Notes under the pieces: model-generated
What the model saw: the letters and a program-made list of their open reading frames with translations, nothing else
Databases searched by the model: none
Told to the model about the DNA's origin: nothing
In this document: in pieces, positions 25,128 to 32,811 of the stretch
Position numbering within the stretch: position 1 is the stretch's first letter
Layout: each line of letters opens with the position of its first letter
Made by a program: the position numbers and the translations under genes
Assembly (NCBI GenBank): GCA_963709425.1
Contig: CAVPWG010000005.1
Location: 558,001-622,000, forward strand
Direction: 5' to 3'
DNA: 64,000 nucleotides
Source: JAICJC01 sp963709425
Lineage (GTDB): Bacteria > Actinomycetota > Thermoleophilia > Gaiellales > JAICJC01

Positions 25128-25745
25128 CCGAGCCGGCGGCGGCCCGATGAGACGCTCGATTCCGCGCCGGGCGCGGTCCAGTGCCTCGGGCCCCGGGTCC
25201 ATCACGTAGGCGGCGTTCGCCATGAGGAGCATCGCGTCGAGCTCGAACGCGAGCTGCTCCGGCGCCTCCGTCGGGTCGATCTCGCCGGCCCGCTGGGAGT
25301 CCTCGATGGTCGCCGTGAGGAGGCCGAACCATTCCGTGACGAACTCGGCGATCCGGTCGCGGACCGGACCGGGCCGCGTATCCAGCTCGGCCGCGACCGA
25401 CGCGAAGAAGCACCCACCCGGAAAGACGCCGCGCTCGAGGTGGGCCAGGAACTCGTTCGCAAGCGCCCACAGACGCACACGGCCGGCCGGCGCCGCCACC
25501 CCCGGCTCAACGACTTCGGCGTTGAAGAGCCCGGCAGCGGTGTCGATCGTCGCCAGCTGGAGCTCCTCCTTGGACTTGAAGTGCGCGTAGAGGCCGCTCT
25601 TGCTCATACCGATCCGGTCGGCCAGGCCGCCGATGGAGAGGCCGTTGATCCCCTCGACCGTGGCCAGCCGGGCCGCTGCGTCGAGGATCGCGTGCCGCGA
25701 GCGCTCGCCGTCCGCGCGGGGCTTTCGTGTGGTCTGTGCGTTCAT
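25125..25745 (-). CDS. TetR-family regulator, divergent from a methyltransferase (first module)
   Basis: 206 aa. N-terminal helix-turn-helix: RSRHAILDAAARLATVEGINGLSIGGLADRIGMSKSGLYAHFKSKEELQLATID. The C-terminal ligand-binding region (LERGVFPGGCFFASVAAELDTRPGPVRDRI) resembles the TetR_C_6/C_33 type. ATG 25745 is leaderless: TATCTT lies 6 nt upstream, and a palindromic operator begins immediately beyond it, so autorepression is expected. It probably also controls the divergent methyltransferase. The inducer is unknown. Confidence 0.9.
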   Translation of the reverse strand: MNAQTTRKPRADGERSRHAILDAAARLATVEGINGLSIGGLADRIGMSKSGLYAHFKSKEELQLATIDTAAGLFNAEVVEPGVAAPAGRVRLWALANEFLAHLERGVFPGGCFFASVAAELDTRPGPVRDRIAEFVTEWFGLLTATIEDSQRAGEIDPTEAPEQLAFELDAMLLMANAAYVMDPGPEALDRARRGIERLIGPPPAR

Positions 25746-25751
25746 ACTTGC

Positions 25752-25757
25752 AAGATA
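25752..25757 (-). promoter_or_regulatory. -10 element TATCTT of the first TetR gene
   Basis: TATCTT is 6 nt before ATG 25745 and 2 bases from operator 1. Confidence 0.55.
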
Positions 25758-25759
25758 GC

Positions 25760-25771
25760 ACGACCGGTCGT
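25760..25771. promoter_or_regulatory. TetR operator 1
   Basis: ACGACCGGTCGT is a perfect palindrome. With flanks it reads GCACGACCGGTCGTAT, nearly the same as operator 2. It lies in the spacer of the TetR promoter and next to TATAGT (25771-25776), a possible -10 for the methyltransferase. Confidence 0.75.
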
Positions 25772-25790
25772 ATAGTTCGGCGCCTAACCC

Positions 25791-25806
25791 GCACGACCGA
25801 TCGTGC
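25791..25806. promoter_or_regulatory. TetR operator 2
   Basis: GCACGACCGATCGTGC is a near-perfect palindrome sharing GCACGACCGRTCGT with operator 1. Centres are 33 bases apart, about three helical turns, so two dimers would sit on the same face. It lies downstream of the presumed methyltransferase -10. Confidence 0.75.
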
Positions 25807-25834
25807 TAGCACCACCCAAAAGGAGATCCATCCC

Positions 25835-26656
25835 ATGAGCACCATCGAATCACCACCGCCCGACCTGGCAGAGCTCACCGCCCGCCAGCGTCAGGTCTGG
25901 TCGACCGGCGACTACTCCGTGATCGCCAACCTCGTCCACCCCGTCTCGGAGCGCCTCGTCGACGACGCCGACCTGCACGCGGGGTGGCACGTGCTTGACG
26001 TCGCCACCGGCTCGGGCAACGCCGCGATCGCGGCGGCGCGCCTCGGCAGCGACGTGGTCGGCATCGACTACGTGCCGGAGCTGCTCGACCGGGCCCGCGA
26101 ACGGGCATCGGCCGAGCGGCTGGACGTCGAGCTGGCGGAGGTGGATGCGCTGTCGCTCCCGTTCGGCGACGGCGCGTTCGACGCGGCCACGTCCGTGTTC
26201 GGCGTGATGTTCGCGGCCGACCCCACACGTGCGGCGCGCGAGCTGGTACGCGTCGTGCGGCCCCGCGGCACGATCGCCCTGGCGAGCTGGACGCCGACGG
26301 GGTTCGTCGGCGAGATGTTCCGCGTCATGACCGCGCACGTGCCGTCGCTGGTGCGGGTCCCCTCGCCGTTCGTCTGGGGCACCGAGGCCGGCCTGCGTTC
26401 CCTGTTCGCCGGCGACCTCGCCTACCTGCAGCTGCGCCGGCGGACGTTCACGTTCCGAGCCAGGTCTCCGGAGCACTTCGTCGACATGTTCGGCCAGTCG
26501 TACGGCCCGACCGTGCGCGCACTGGAGGCCGCGGGGCCCAACCGGTTCCTGCTGGAGTCAGACCTGCTCGACCTCGTCCGGCAGCGAAACCGCCTCGGCG
26601 ACGGGAGCGTCGCGATTCCCGCCACCTACCTGGAGGCGATCGCCACGCGGCGGTAG
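25835..26656 (+). CDS. Class I SAM-dependent methyltransferase (first TetR module)
   Basis: 273 aa from ATG 25835 with AAGGAG upstream. UbiE/MenG-like fold: motif I VLDVATGSGNAAIAAA near residue 50, acidic VVGIDYVPELLDRAR, motif III region AEVDALSLPFGDGAFDAATSVFGVMFAADPTRAARELVRVVRPRGTIALASW. The substrate-binding C-terminal part is unlike quinone methyltransferases. The TetR control suggests methylation of a small, possibly toxic compound (inference). It ends 7 bases before a strong terminator facing the convergent VOC gene. Confidence 0.88.
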   Translation: MSTIESPPPDLAELTARQRQVWSTGDYSVIANLVHPVSERLVDDADLHAGWHVLDVATGSGNAAIAAARLGSDVVGIDYVPELLDRARERASAERLDVELAEVDALSLPFGDGAFDAATSVFGVMFAADPTRAARELVRVVRPRGTIALASWTPTGFVGEMFRVMTAHVPSLVRVPSPFVWGTEAGLRSLFAGDLAYLQLRRRTFTFRARSPEHFVDMFGQSYGPTVRALEAAGPNRFLLESDLLDLVRQRNRLGDGSVAIPATYLEAIATRR

Positions 26657-26662
26657 AGCCAT

Positions 26663-26701
26663 GCACGCCGGCCCGGCTCGTCCGGAGCCGAGCCGGCGTG
26701 C
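26663..26701. terminator. Strong bidirectional hairpin terminator
   Basis: GCACGCCGGCCCGGCTC pairs with GAGCCGAGCCGGCGTGC, a 17-bp stem with one mismatch, between the convergent methyltransferase and VOC genes. Confidence 0.75.
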
Positions 26702-26710
26702 TGACGGCCC

Positions 26711-27136
26711 TCAGACCCCCGCCATCGTGACCTGGGTGAGCCGGATGTTGTTGCCCGACGGATCGCGGAAGGCCGAGTCGATTCCGTAGGGCCGCTCCTC
26801 GGGCTCCTCCGAGAACTCGAGGCCGCGGGCCTTGAGCTGCTCGTACGACGCTTGGATGTCGTCGGTCTCGAGGAAGATCGTGCCCGCGAAGCCCTTGGCC
26901 ATCAGCGTCCGAACCTGATCGGCGGTCTCGGCGTCCATCACGGGCGGGCCGGGAATGGCCATGAGCACGATCGCGATGTCGGGCTGTCCGGCCGGCCCGA
27001 CGGTGAGCCAGCGGAAGTTCCCCATCTCGGCAAGCGTGACGTCGGAGCGCACCTCCATCCCGAGCTTCTGGGTGTAGAAGGCGAGCGCCTCGTCCTGGTC
27101 GTCAACCCAGATCTGCGCGGTGCTGATCTTGTACAT
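26711..27136 (-). CDS. VOC-family protein at the end of an MmcQ-AraC-VOC operon
   Basis: 141 aa from ATG 27136 with AGGAGGGGC upstream. VOC fold: MYKISTAQIWVDDQDEALAFYTQKLGMEVR at the start and YGIDSAFRDPSGNNIRLTQ at the end. A glyoxalase or dioxygenase-type metal site is likely, but ligands are not certain without alignment. AraC-type regulator plus VOC protein is a recurring actinobacterial pair. Substrate unknown. Confidence 0.87.
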   Translation of the reverse strand: MYKISTAQIWVDDQDEALAFYTQKLGMEVRSDVTLAEMGNFRWLTVGPAGQPDIAIVLMAIPGPPVMDAETADQVRTLMAKGFAGTIFLETDDIQASYEQLKARGLEFSEEPEERPYGIDSAFRDPSGNNIRLTQVTMAGV

Positions 27137-27178
27137 TCGTGCCCCTCCTTGGGTCAGTCGCACCTGTCGGGAGGCAGG

Positions 27179-27613
27179 CTAACGGTGAGGTTCGCCGCTG
27201 TCTTCTCGAAACGTGCGCCGTTTCGGGCGCCCGTAGACCCGAAGCACGCAGCTCGGGACGACGGCATGGCTGGAGGCCGGCGGATGCGCTGCCCGATAGG
27301 ACGTCGGCGAGGTCCCGTAGGTGCGGGTGAAGCTGGTCGTGAAGGAGCCGACGCTGCGCAGCCCGACCGTGAAGCAGATCTCGGCCACCGAGCGGTCGGT
27401 TCCTCGAAGCAGCGCGGCGGCGCGCTCCAGGCGGCGGGTGAGCAGGTACGCGTGCGGAGACTCGCCGAACGCGCGCCGAAACTCGCGGCTGAAGTGGGCG
27501 CGCGAGAGCCCGGCGGCGCCCGCCAGGTCGTCGACGTCGAGCGCCTCGTAGTACCGGGCGTCCGCCAGGTCCCTGGCGCGCAGCAGATGACGGGCGGTCG
27601 GGGCGTACGCCAC
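27179..27613 (-). CDS. Short AraC-family DNA-binding protein
   Basis: 144 aa. Only the AraC DNA-binding domain is present, with two helix-turn-helix motifs: LDVDDLAGAAGLSRAHFSREFRRAFGESPHAYLLTRRLERAAALL and SVAEICFTVGLRSVGSFTTSFTRTYGTSPTSYR. No ligand-binding domain. The C-terminal 30 residues are a basic tail. It starts 5 bases after the MmcQ stop and precedes the VOC gene, so all three are probably one transcript. Confidence 0.88.
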   Translation of the reverse strand: MAYAPTARHLLRARDLADARYYEALDVDDLAGAAGLSRAHFSREFRRAFGESPHAYLLTRRLERAAALLRGTDRSVAEICFTVGLRSVGSFTTSFTRTYGTSPTSYRAAHPPASSHAVVPSCVLRVYGRPKRRTFREDSGEPHR

Positions 27614-27617
27614 GGCG

Positions 27618-28025
27618 CTAGCCCTCCTCCGCGTGCTCGGCGAGCCACGCCTTGGCGACGCGCTTCTGGGCGCGCGTCAGCCAGGCGTCGACGACGATGT
27701 CGCGCAGCTCCTGGCGGTCGATCCGGGCCAGGTCCGGAATGCGCACGAGCACGGCCGGGTAGCCGCGGAAGTGCGGCGTCGTGAAGTAGACGCCGCGGTC
27801 GTCCGAAAGCAGAAGCTCCTTCTCCTCGAGGTCGGGGACGCGGAACATGAGGACGTCGTCGAGCCGCTCCCCGGACGCCCGGTCGACCGCATCCGGCCGG
27901 CGGCTGCGGTGAAAGCAGAACATCTTGCCGTGGACGAGATACGAGGGCCGGCCGTCGTCGGCAACCTCCTTCGTGGCCTGGGGCATTGCCATCGCCAGGG
28001 CGTCGAGATCCGCCATCGTCGCCAT
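27618..28025 (-). CDS. MmcQ/YjbR-family protein
   Basis: 135 aa. DUF419 fold: LAMAMPQATKEVADDGRPSYLVHGKMFCFHRSRRPDA, then LMFRVPDLEEKELLLSDDRGVYFTTPHFRGYPAVLVRI and a C-terminal helix LTRAQKRVAKAWLAEHAEEG. These are small CyaY-like proteins thought to bind DNA or protein; no enzyme activity is established. ATG 28025 is chosen; ATG 28016 is also possible. First gene of the operon with AraC and VOC. Confidence 0.86.
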   Translation of the reverse strand: MATMADLDALAMAMPQATKEVADDGRPSYLVHGKMFCFHRSRRPDAVDRASGERLDDVLMFRVPDLEEKELLLSDDRGVYFTTPHFRGYPAVLVRIPDLARIDRQELRDIVVDAWLTRAQKRVAKAWLAEHAEEG

Positions 28026-28098
28026 TGGCGCAGTTTGCCACCGCACGCGCTGCGACCGGTCCGGAGGTCAGCTGCTGGACGCCGCCGGCCGGACGGCG

Positions 28099-28190
28099 TC
28101 AGGCGTGCACGGGCTCGCCGGCCGCCCGCCGAGATCGCGCTCCGAACGCGAGGAACACGCCGCAGACGACGACGAGGATCGCGACCGGGC
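28099..28190 (-). pseudogene. Fragment: C-terminus of a membrane protein
   Basis: The minus strand reads ERPVAILVVVCGVFLAFGAR then SRRAAGEPVHA and a stop at 28099: one transmembrane helix plus a basic tail, as at the end of a transporter. Upstream the frame runs into antisense of the neighbouring fragment. No start. Its 5' part appears to have been lost at about 28185. Confidence 0.4.
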
Positions 28191-28425
28191 GCTCGACACG
28201 GCGCTGGCCGAGGCGCGGTCGGCGGTCGCAAGCGCCGACGAGACGAGGCTCCTCACCTTTCGCGCCGACGCGCATCGCACCCTCGCCGCGGTCCTCGCAC
28301 GCGCGGAGGACGAGGCCCGCTTCATGTCCGAGGCCCGCGAAGCGCTGCGGCTGTACGAGGCGAAGGGGAACGCGGCGTCCGCCGCCGCGATGGTGGCGTC
28401 GCTCGAGGCGCGCAGCCGGTCCTGA
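28183..28425 (+). pseudogene. Fragment: C-terminal TPR-like end of a large regulator
   Basis: 80 codons on the plus strand: DRALDTALAEARSAVASADE, TFRADAHRTLAAVLARA, FMSEAREALRLYEAKGN and ASAAAMVASLEARSRS, then stop. This is the usual last helical repeat of adenylate-cyclase/TPR or BTAD-type regulators (helix-helix ending in LYExKGN). No start codon or upstream domains. It abuts the minus-strand membrane-protein fragment directly. Confidence 0.5.
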
Positions 28426-28428
28426 CGG

Positions 28429-29088
28429 TCAGCGCGGACCGGCGGCCAGGAGCTCCGAGCGCGCGGCGCCGGCCGACCACCGCTCGTAGGCCGCGGGATC
28501 CCATCCCCGCTCGCCGACGAGCAGCTGCCACAGCGTTGGGTGGTTGATCGTCCAGAGGATGTCGGCGGCCCGGTCGACGTCCAGCCCGGGCCGAAGCGCG
28601 CCCTTCTGGGCGATCCGCTCGACGATCGCGCGCTGGTTGGCGAGGTACTCCGCGCCGATGCGCGCCCAGAGAGCCGCGATGTCGGGGTCGACCGCCGCGG
28701 CCGACCGGATCACCTCGATCACCGCGCCCAGCCGTGTCTTGCCGGCGCGCGAGTTGCGGGCGTTCAGCTCCAGCTGGCGTACCGGGTCGGGCTCCTCGAG
28801 CACGTCCAGGTATGGACGCCGCTCCGCGATCGGCGCCTCGTCGTCGTCGCCGCGCAGGCGCACGTTCCAGAGCGCGCGGAGCACGCCGCCCTTGGTCTCG
28901 AATGCGACGTACACCGTCTTCAGCGACACCCCCGCGGCCGCGGCGATGGCGGCCATCGTCGTGGCGGCGTATCCCTGAGCCGCGAAGAGCTCCTCGGCCG
29001 CCCGCAGGATCTCGGCGCGGGTCGCAGCGGCCTGCTCGCGCCGGCGCGGCGACTCGTAGCGGCGGGTCGATTTGACACCGTTCGGCAT
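28429..29088 (-). CDS. TetR-family regulator, divergent from a methyltransferase (second module)
   Basis: 219 aa. Helix-turn-helix: RAEILRAAEELFAAQGYAATTMAAIAAAAGVSLKTVYVAFETKGGVLRALWN. The C-terminal domain (LDVDRAADILWTINHPTLWQLLVGERGWDPAAYERW) is of the common WHG/DUF-type. ATG 29088 is leaderless with TAGTCT 6 nt upstream, lying inside a perfect palindrome; autoregulation is thus very likely. It starts 64 bases from the divergent methyltransferase. Confidence 0.9.
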   Translation of the reverse strand: MPNGVKSTRRYESPRRREQAAATRAEILRAAEELFAAQGYAATTMAAIAAAAGVSLKTVYVAFETKGGVLRALWNVRLRGDDDEAPIAERRPYLDVLEEPDPVRQLELNARNSRAGKTRLGAVIEVIRSAAAVDPDIAALWARIGAEYLANQRAIVERIAQKGALRPGLDVDRAADILWTINHPTLWQLLVGERGWDPAAYERWSAGAARSELLAAGPR

Positions 29089-29090
29089 TT

Positions 29091-29103
29091 CGGTAGACTA
29101 CCG
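29091..29103. promoter_or_regulatory. TetR operator overlapping the -10 of the second TetR gene
   Basis: CGGTAGACTACCG is a perfect 13-base palindrome. The TetR -10 (TAGTCT, 29095-29100 on the minus strand) lies inside it, so binding would block that promoter directly and could also affect the divergent methyltransferase. Confidence 0.72.
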
Positions 29104-29152
29104 CAGTATTCGTTACTCTTTCCATGTATCCAATATGAGAGGAGCTCCTGAC

Positions 29153-30028
29153 ATGAGCACCATCACCACCACCCCCGACCCCCTCCGCGCCCAGCTGCAC
29201 GCGATGTGGTCAGGCGTCGCCGGCGCGTGGGCGGCCCACCTGGCCTACATCGACGCCCGCGGTCAGCACATCACCGACCGCATGCTGGAACTGTCACGGC
29301 CGCGGCCGGGCGAGCGCGTGCTCGAGCTGGCGTGCGGCACCGGCGGCCCGGGGCTCGACGCCGCACCGCTCGTCGACCCCGGGGGCGAGGTCGTGATCTC
29401 CGACGTCGCCGCAGAGATGACGGCGATCGCCGCAGAGCGCATCGCCGAGCGTGGCCTGCTGAATGCCTCGGCCCGCGTCCTCGACCTCGAGCACATCGAC
29501 GAGGCCGACGGCTCCTACGACGTCGTGCTCTGCCGCGAAGGGCTGATGCTCGTCCCCGATCCGGAGCTCGCCGCACGCGAGATCCGGCGCATCCTGCGCC
29601 CCGGCGGTCGCGTCGTGATCAGCGTCTGGGGCCCGCGCGAGCGAAACCCCTGGCTGAGCGTCGTGTTCGACGCGGTGACCGAGCAGCTGGGCGTGCCGAC
29701 GCCGCCCCCGGGCATCCCCCATCCGTTCTCGCTCGCGGACGCCGGCGAGCTGGAGTACGTGCTGGCAGCGGCCGGGCTGGCCCGCGTCCAGGTCGGCGAG
29801 CTCTCGACGCCGTACCGCGCGGCATCGGTCGATGAGTGGTGGGAGCGCACCGCCGCACTCGCGGGACCGCTGGCGAGGAAGCTCGCGGAGCTCCCGGACG
29901 AGGCCGCCCGGGCGCTGAGGCAGCGTGCCGCCGAGGCCATCGGCGCCTACCGGACGCCCGCCGGCCTCGAGATCCCGGGCGTGTGCCTCGTGGCGAGCGC
30001 CGTCAATCCGGAAGGAGCGGCACCGTGA
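29153..30028 (+). CDS. Class I SAM-dependent methyltransferase (second TetR module)
   Basis: 291 aa from ATG 29153 with GAGAGGAG upstream. Motif I VLELACGTGGPGLDAAPLV near residue 62, acidic VVISDVAAEMTAIAAERI, DLEHIDEADGSYDVVLCREGLMLVPDPELAAREIRRILRPGGRVVISVWGPRERNP. Same family and same arrangement as the methyltransferase at 25.8 kb, and both begin Met-Ser-Thr-Ile, but the rest is divergent. Substrate unknown. The 3' end overlaps the convergent dinB gene by 26 bases. Confidence 0.88.
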   Translation: MSTITTTPDPLRAQLHAMWSGVAGAWAAHLAYIDARGQHITDRMLELSRPRPGERVLELACGTGGPGLDAAPLVDPGGEVVISDVAAEMTAIAAERIAERGLLNASARVLDLEHIDEADGSYDVVLCREGLMLVPDPELAAREIRRILRPGGRVVISVWGPRERNPWLSVVFDAVTEQLGVPTPPPGIPHPFSLADAGELEYVLAAAGLARVQVGELSTPYRAASVDEWWERTAALAGPLARKLAELPDEAARALRQRAAEAIGAYRTPAGLEIPGVCLVASAVNPEGAAP

Positions 30029-31193
30029 AGCCAGGGTCGCGGCCGAGCAATACGGCCCGACTCACCGCCTTCGAGCCGAACCGGCGCCGCACCTCGTCGA
30101 GCGCCTCGTCCAGCGCCTCGCTGCGGGCGGGCTCGAAGGGCAGCTCGAGCTGACGCTGCCCGGCGTCCTCGAGATTCGTCACCGCCACGCCGATCAGGGT
30201 CAGGCCCCTGCGCTCGATCATCGGCGTGGCGGCGGCGAGCAGCCCCCGCATCGCGATGAGGATGTCCTGGGTCTGGGCGGTCGGGCGGCGCAACGTGTGC
30301 GACCGGGTCGCCCGAGAGAAGTCGCCGAACCGCAGCCGCAGGACGACGGTGCGGCCCACCCTGCCCGCGGTGCGCATGCGCCGCGTCACCCGGTCGACCA
30401 GGCCGATCAGGCTGGCGTCGATCTCGGCGGCCGTCCGCGGACGGCGTCCCAGCGCGCGCTGAGACCCGATCGAGCGCCGCCTGGGGCGGGTGCGAACGAC
30501 CCGCGCGTCGCGGTTCTCGGAGAGGGCGTGCAGATGCGCACCGACCGCCCGGCCGAGCAGCGCGACGAGCGCGCCCTCGCCGAGCGCCGCGACCTGGCCC
30601 ACCGTCGCAACTCCCCGGTCGTGCAGCTTGCCGGCCGTCACGGGGCCGACGCCCCAGAGCCGCTCGACGGGTAGCGGCAGCAGGAACGCGCGCTCCCGGT
30701 CGGGCGCGACGAGGAGCAGCCCGTTCGGCTTGGCGACCCCGCTTGCGACCTTGGCCAGGAACTTCGTGCGCGCCACGCCGACAGTGATCGGCAGGCCGAC
30801 CCGCTCCCTGACGTCCCGCCGCAGCCGCGCGGCGATCTCGACCGGCGTACCGGCGAGTCGTTCGAGGCCGCGGACGTCGAGGAAGGCCTCGTCGATCGAC
30901 AGGCCCTCGACCAGCGGTGTGGTGTCCTCGAACACCTCGTACACAGCCTTGCTGGCCTCGGCGTACGCCTGCATCCGCGGCGGGACGACGATCGCCTCCG
31001 GGCACAGCCGGCGAGCCGCCCGGCCTCCCATGGCGGTGCGGACGCCGTGCACCTTCGCCTCGTAGCTCGCCGCGAGCACGACACCCCCTCCGACGATCAC
31101 GGGCCGGCCGCGCAGGCGCGGGTCGTCTCGCTGCTCGACCGACGCGTAGAACGCGTCGAGGTCGGCGTGGAGGATCGTCGCCTCGGATCGCAC
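30003..31193 (-). CDS. dinB: DNA polymerase IV (Y-family translesion polymerase)
   Basis: 396 aa. Y-family palm: ILHADLDAFYASVEQ with catalytic Asp, SIDEAFLD (99-106) with Asp101-Glu102, VGVARTKFLAKVASGVAKPNG, thumb helix-hairpin-helix LPVERLWGVGPVTAGKLHDRGVATVGQVA, and a little-finger domain from about residue 240. The C-terminus contains QRQLELPFE, close to a beta-clamp-binding QLxLPF motif. GTG 31193 directly abuts a consensus actinobacterial LexA box, so it should be SOS-induced. It follows the LigD-type polymerase gene by 31 bases. Error-prone synthesis past DNA lesions in the cytosol. Confidence 0.94.
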   Translation of the reverse strand: MRSEATILHADLDAFYASVEQRDDPRLRGRPVIVGGGVVLAASYEAKVHGVRTAMGGRAARRLCPEAIVVPPRMQAYAEASKAVYEVFEDTTPLVEGLSIDEAFLDVRGLERLAGTPVEIAARLRRDVRERVGLPITVGVARTKFLAKVASGVAKPNGLLLVAPDRERAFLLPLPVERLWGVGPVTAGKLHDRGVATVGQVAALGEGALVALLGRAVGAHLHALSENRDARVVRTRPRRRSIGSQRALGRRPRTAAEIDASLIGLVDRVTRRMRTAGRVGRTVVLRLRFGDFSRATRSHTLRRPTAQTQDILIAMRGLLAAATPMIERRGLTLIGVAVTNLEDAGQRQLELPFEPARSEALDEALDEVRRRFGSKAVSRAVLLGRDPGFTVPLLPD

Positions 31194-31206
31194 GAACGTA
31201 TGTTCG
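31193..31206. promoter_or_regulatory. LexA (SOS) box of dinB
   Basis: CGAACGTATGTTCG is a perfect palindrome matching the actinobacterial/Bacillus LexA consensus GAAC-N4-GTTC. It touches the GTG start of dinB, so LexA would cover the promoter or the transcript start. Confidence 0.85.
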
Positions 31207-31224
31207 CATACCTGAGGGAGCGGA

Positions 31225-32238
31225 TCAGGCTTCGGTCTTGCGTGCCCTGCTCGGCGCGACCCGGGCCGGCTCGTTCGGCATCTTCGGGTAGACCGGCGGC
31301 CACGGCGCGTCCATCATCCCGGCGTCCATGTCGCGCCGATGGAGCACGAGCAGCGGCTCGAGCGACTGCGGCCGGTCGATCATCGCCTCCCATGGATCTC
31401 CGCTCGCGGCGACCCGAGGCGGGACCGTCGCGAGGGTCAGCTCGTCGGGCACGATGGTGCCGAGCTCGTCCCACGAGAACGGCGTCGAGACCTGCCCGCC
31501 CACCCGCGGCCGGACGCTCCACGCGCCGAGCACGGTCTTGTGCGGCGCGTTCTGGTTGAAGTCGATGAAGACGCGAGTCCCGCGCTCCTCCTTCCACCAG
31601 GCGGCGGTGATGAGATCCGGCCGCCGCCGCTCGAGCTCCCGGGCCAGGGCGACCGCCGCTTCGCGGACGACGAAGGAGTCCTGCTCCGGGACGAGCCGCA
31701 CGTAGATGTGGATCCCGTTCCGGCCCGTCGTCTTCGGCGCGCCGTCGAGCCCGAGCTCGGTCAGGAGCCCGCGCACCTCGCCGGCCGCCTCGCGCACCAT
31801 GTCGAAGGTGACGCCGGGCGACGGGTCGACGTCGATCCGAAGCTCGTCGGAATGATCGGGGTCAGCGGCCAGGTACGGCCACACGTGGAGCCCCAGGCAG
31901 CCCAGGTTCACCGCCCACACGATGTGGGCGACGTCCGCGATGACGAGGGCCTGCGACGGCGTGCCGTTGGGCGTCTGGACGGTCGTCGTCTCGAGCCAGT
32001 CCGGGGCGTTCTTCGGCACGCGCTTCTGGAAGAACGACGGCCCGCCCGCTCCCTCCGGGTAGCGCTCCATCAGCACGGGACGGCCGCCCAGCGCACGCAT
32101 GAGCGGCGCCTCCACCGCCAGGTAGTAGCGCACGAGGTCGAGCTTCGTCTCGCCGCGCTCCGAGAAGTAGAGCTTGGTCGGGTTCGACACCGCGAGCTCC
32201 CGGCCCGCCGCCTCGATCTCGAAGGGTGCGTCCGCCAT
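31225..32238 (-). CDS. Stand-alone LigD-type polymerase (archaeo-eukaryotic primase family)
   Basis: 337 aa. This is the polymerase domain of LigD without nuclease or ligase domains. Seen: LAVSNPTKLYFSERGETKLDLVRYYL, RPVLMERYPEGAGGPSFFQKRVPK, the catalytic DELRIDVDPSPGVTFDMV, TGRNGIHIYVRL and GTRVFIDFNQNAPHKTVLGAWSVRP. The domain adds nucleotides, preferably ribonucleotides, at double-strand breaks in non-homologous end joining with Ku and a ligase. No ku gene is in the window; a LigB-type ligase is encoded 12 kb away. Leaderless ATG 32238 with TATCAT 8 nt upstream. Upstream of dinB in the same direction. Confidence 0.9.
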   Translation of the reverse strand: MADAPFEIEAAGRELAVSNPTKLYFSERGETKLDLVRYYLAVEAPLMRALGGRPVLMERYPEGAGGPSFFQKRVPKNAPDWLETTTVQTPNGTPSQALVIADVAHIVWAVNLGCLGLHVWPYLAADPDHSDELRIDVDPSPGVTFDMVREAAGEVRGLLTELGLDGAPKTTGRNGIHIYVRLVPEQDSFVVREAAVALARELERRRPDLITAAWWKEERGTRVFIDFNQNAPHKTVLGAWSVRPRVGGQVSTPFSWDELGTIVPDELTLATVPPRVAASGDPWEAMIDRPQSLEPLLVLHRRDMDAGMMDAPWPPVYPKMPNEPARVAPSRARKTEA

Positions 32239-32246
32239 CGCCCTCG

Positions 32247-32252
32247 ATGATA
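32247..32252 (-). promoter_or_regulatory. -10 element TATCAT of the LigD-type polymerase gene
   Basis: TATCAT is 8 nt before ATG 32238; no ribosome-binding site. Confidence 0.5.
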
Positions 32253-32358
32253 GGCGGATCGGCTGAAACACCGGCGCCGGACGCCGAGGTTTCACGGAAT
32301 CTCACGCCCTTGCCCTCCGCCGCGTTCTTGCACCGACGACCACGCGAGAGGAGCCGGA

Positions 32359-32811
32359 ATGCCGAACTTCACCGTCTACGCTCTGCCCGAAGGCGTCGCC
32401 GACGAGGCGCGCCGCAGCCCGGGCGCGGTCCCGGCCGTGGCCGGCGACGGCCCCTACCCCGTGCGCTGCTGCCTGCGCGACGTCGACGATGCCGCCGACG
32501 TCATCCTCGCGTCGGTCATGCCGTTTCGCGGCGAGAGCCCCTACGCCGCCCGAAGCCCGGTCTACGTCCACGCCGAGCGCTGCGACGGGCGGACGGACGA
32601 GCGTCACACCGTGCCCGCGATGCTCCGCGGGCGGCTGCTCTCGGTGCGCGCATACGACGGGTCGCACATGCTGACGGGCACCGAGGTGCTCCCCGGATCG
32701 GACCTCGAGGCCGCGATCGAGCGGCTCCTGGGCACTGACCCCGGCGCCTACCTCCACGTGCACTTCGCCGGCCCGGGCTGCTTCGCCTGCCGGATCGACC
32801 GGGCGGCGTGA
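32359..32811 (+). CDS. DUF1203-family protein
   Basis: 150 aa from ATG 32359 with GAGAGGAG upstream. Matches DUF1203: YPVRCCLRDVDDAADVILASVMPF, SPVYVHAERC, MLRGRLLSVRAYDGSHMLTGTEVLPG and YLHVHFAGPGCFACRIDRA at the end. Function unknown; cytosolic. Several conserved Cys and His could bind a metal. Its stop codon is adjacent to the stop of the convergent isomerase gene. Confidence 0.86.
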   Translation: MPNFTVYALPEGVADEARRSPGAVPAVAGDGPYPVRCCLRDVDDAADVILASVMPFRGESPYAARSPVYVHAERCDGRTDERHTVPAMLRGRLLSVRAYDGSHMLTGTEVLPGSDLEAAIERLLGTDPGAYLHVHFAGPGCFACRIDRAA

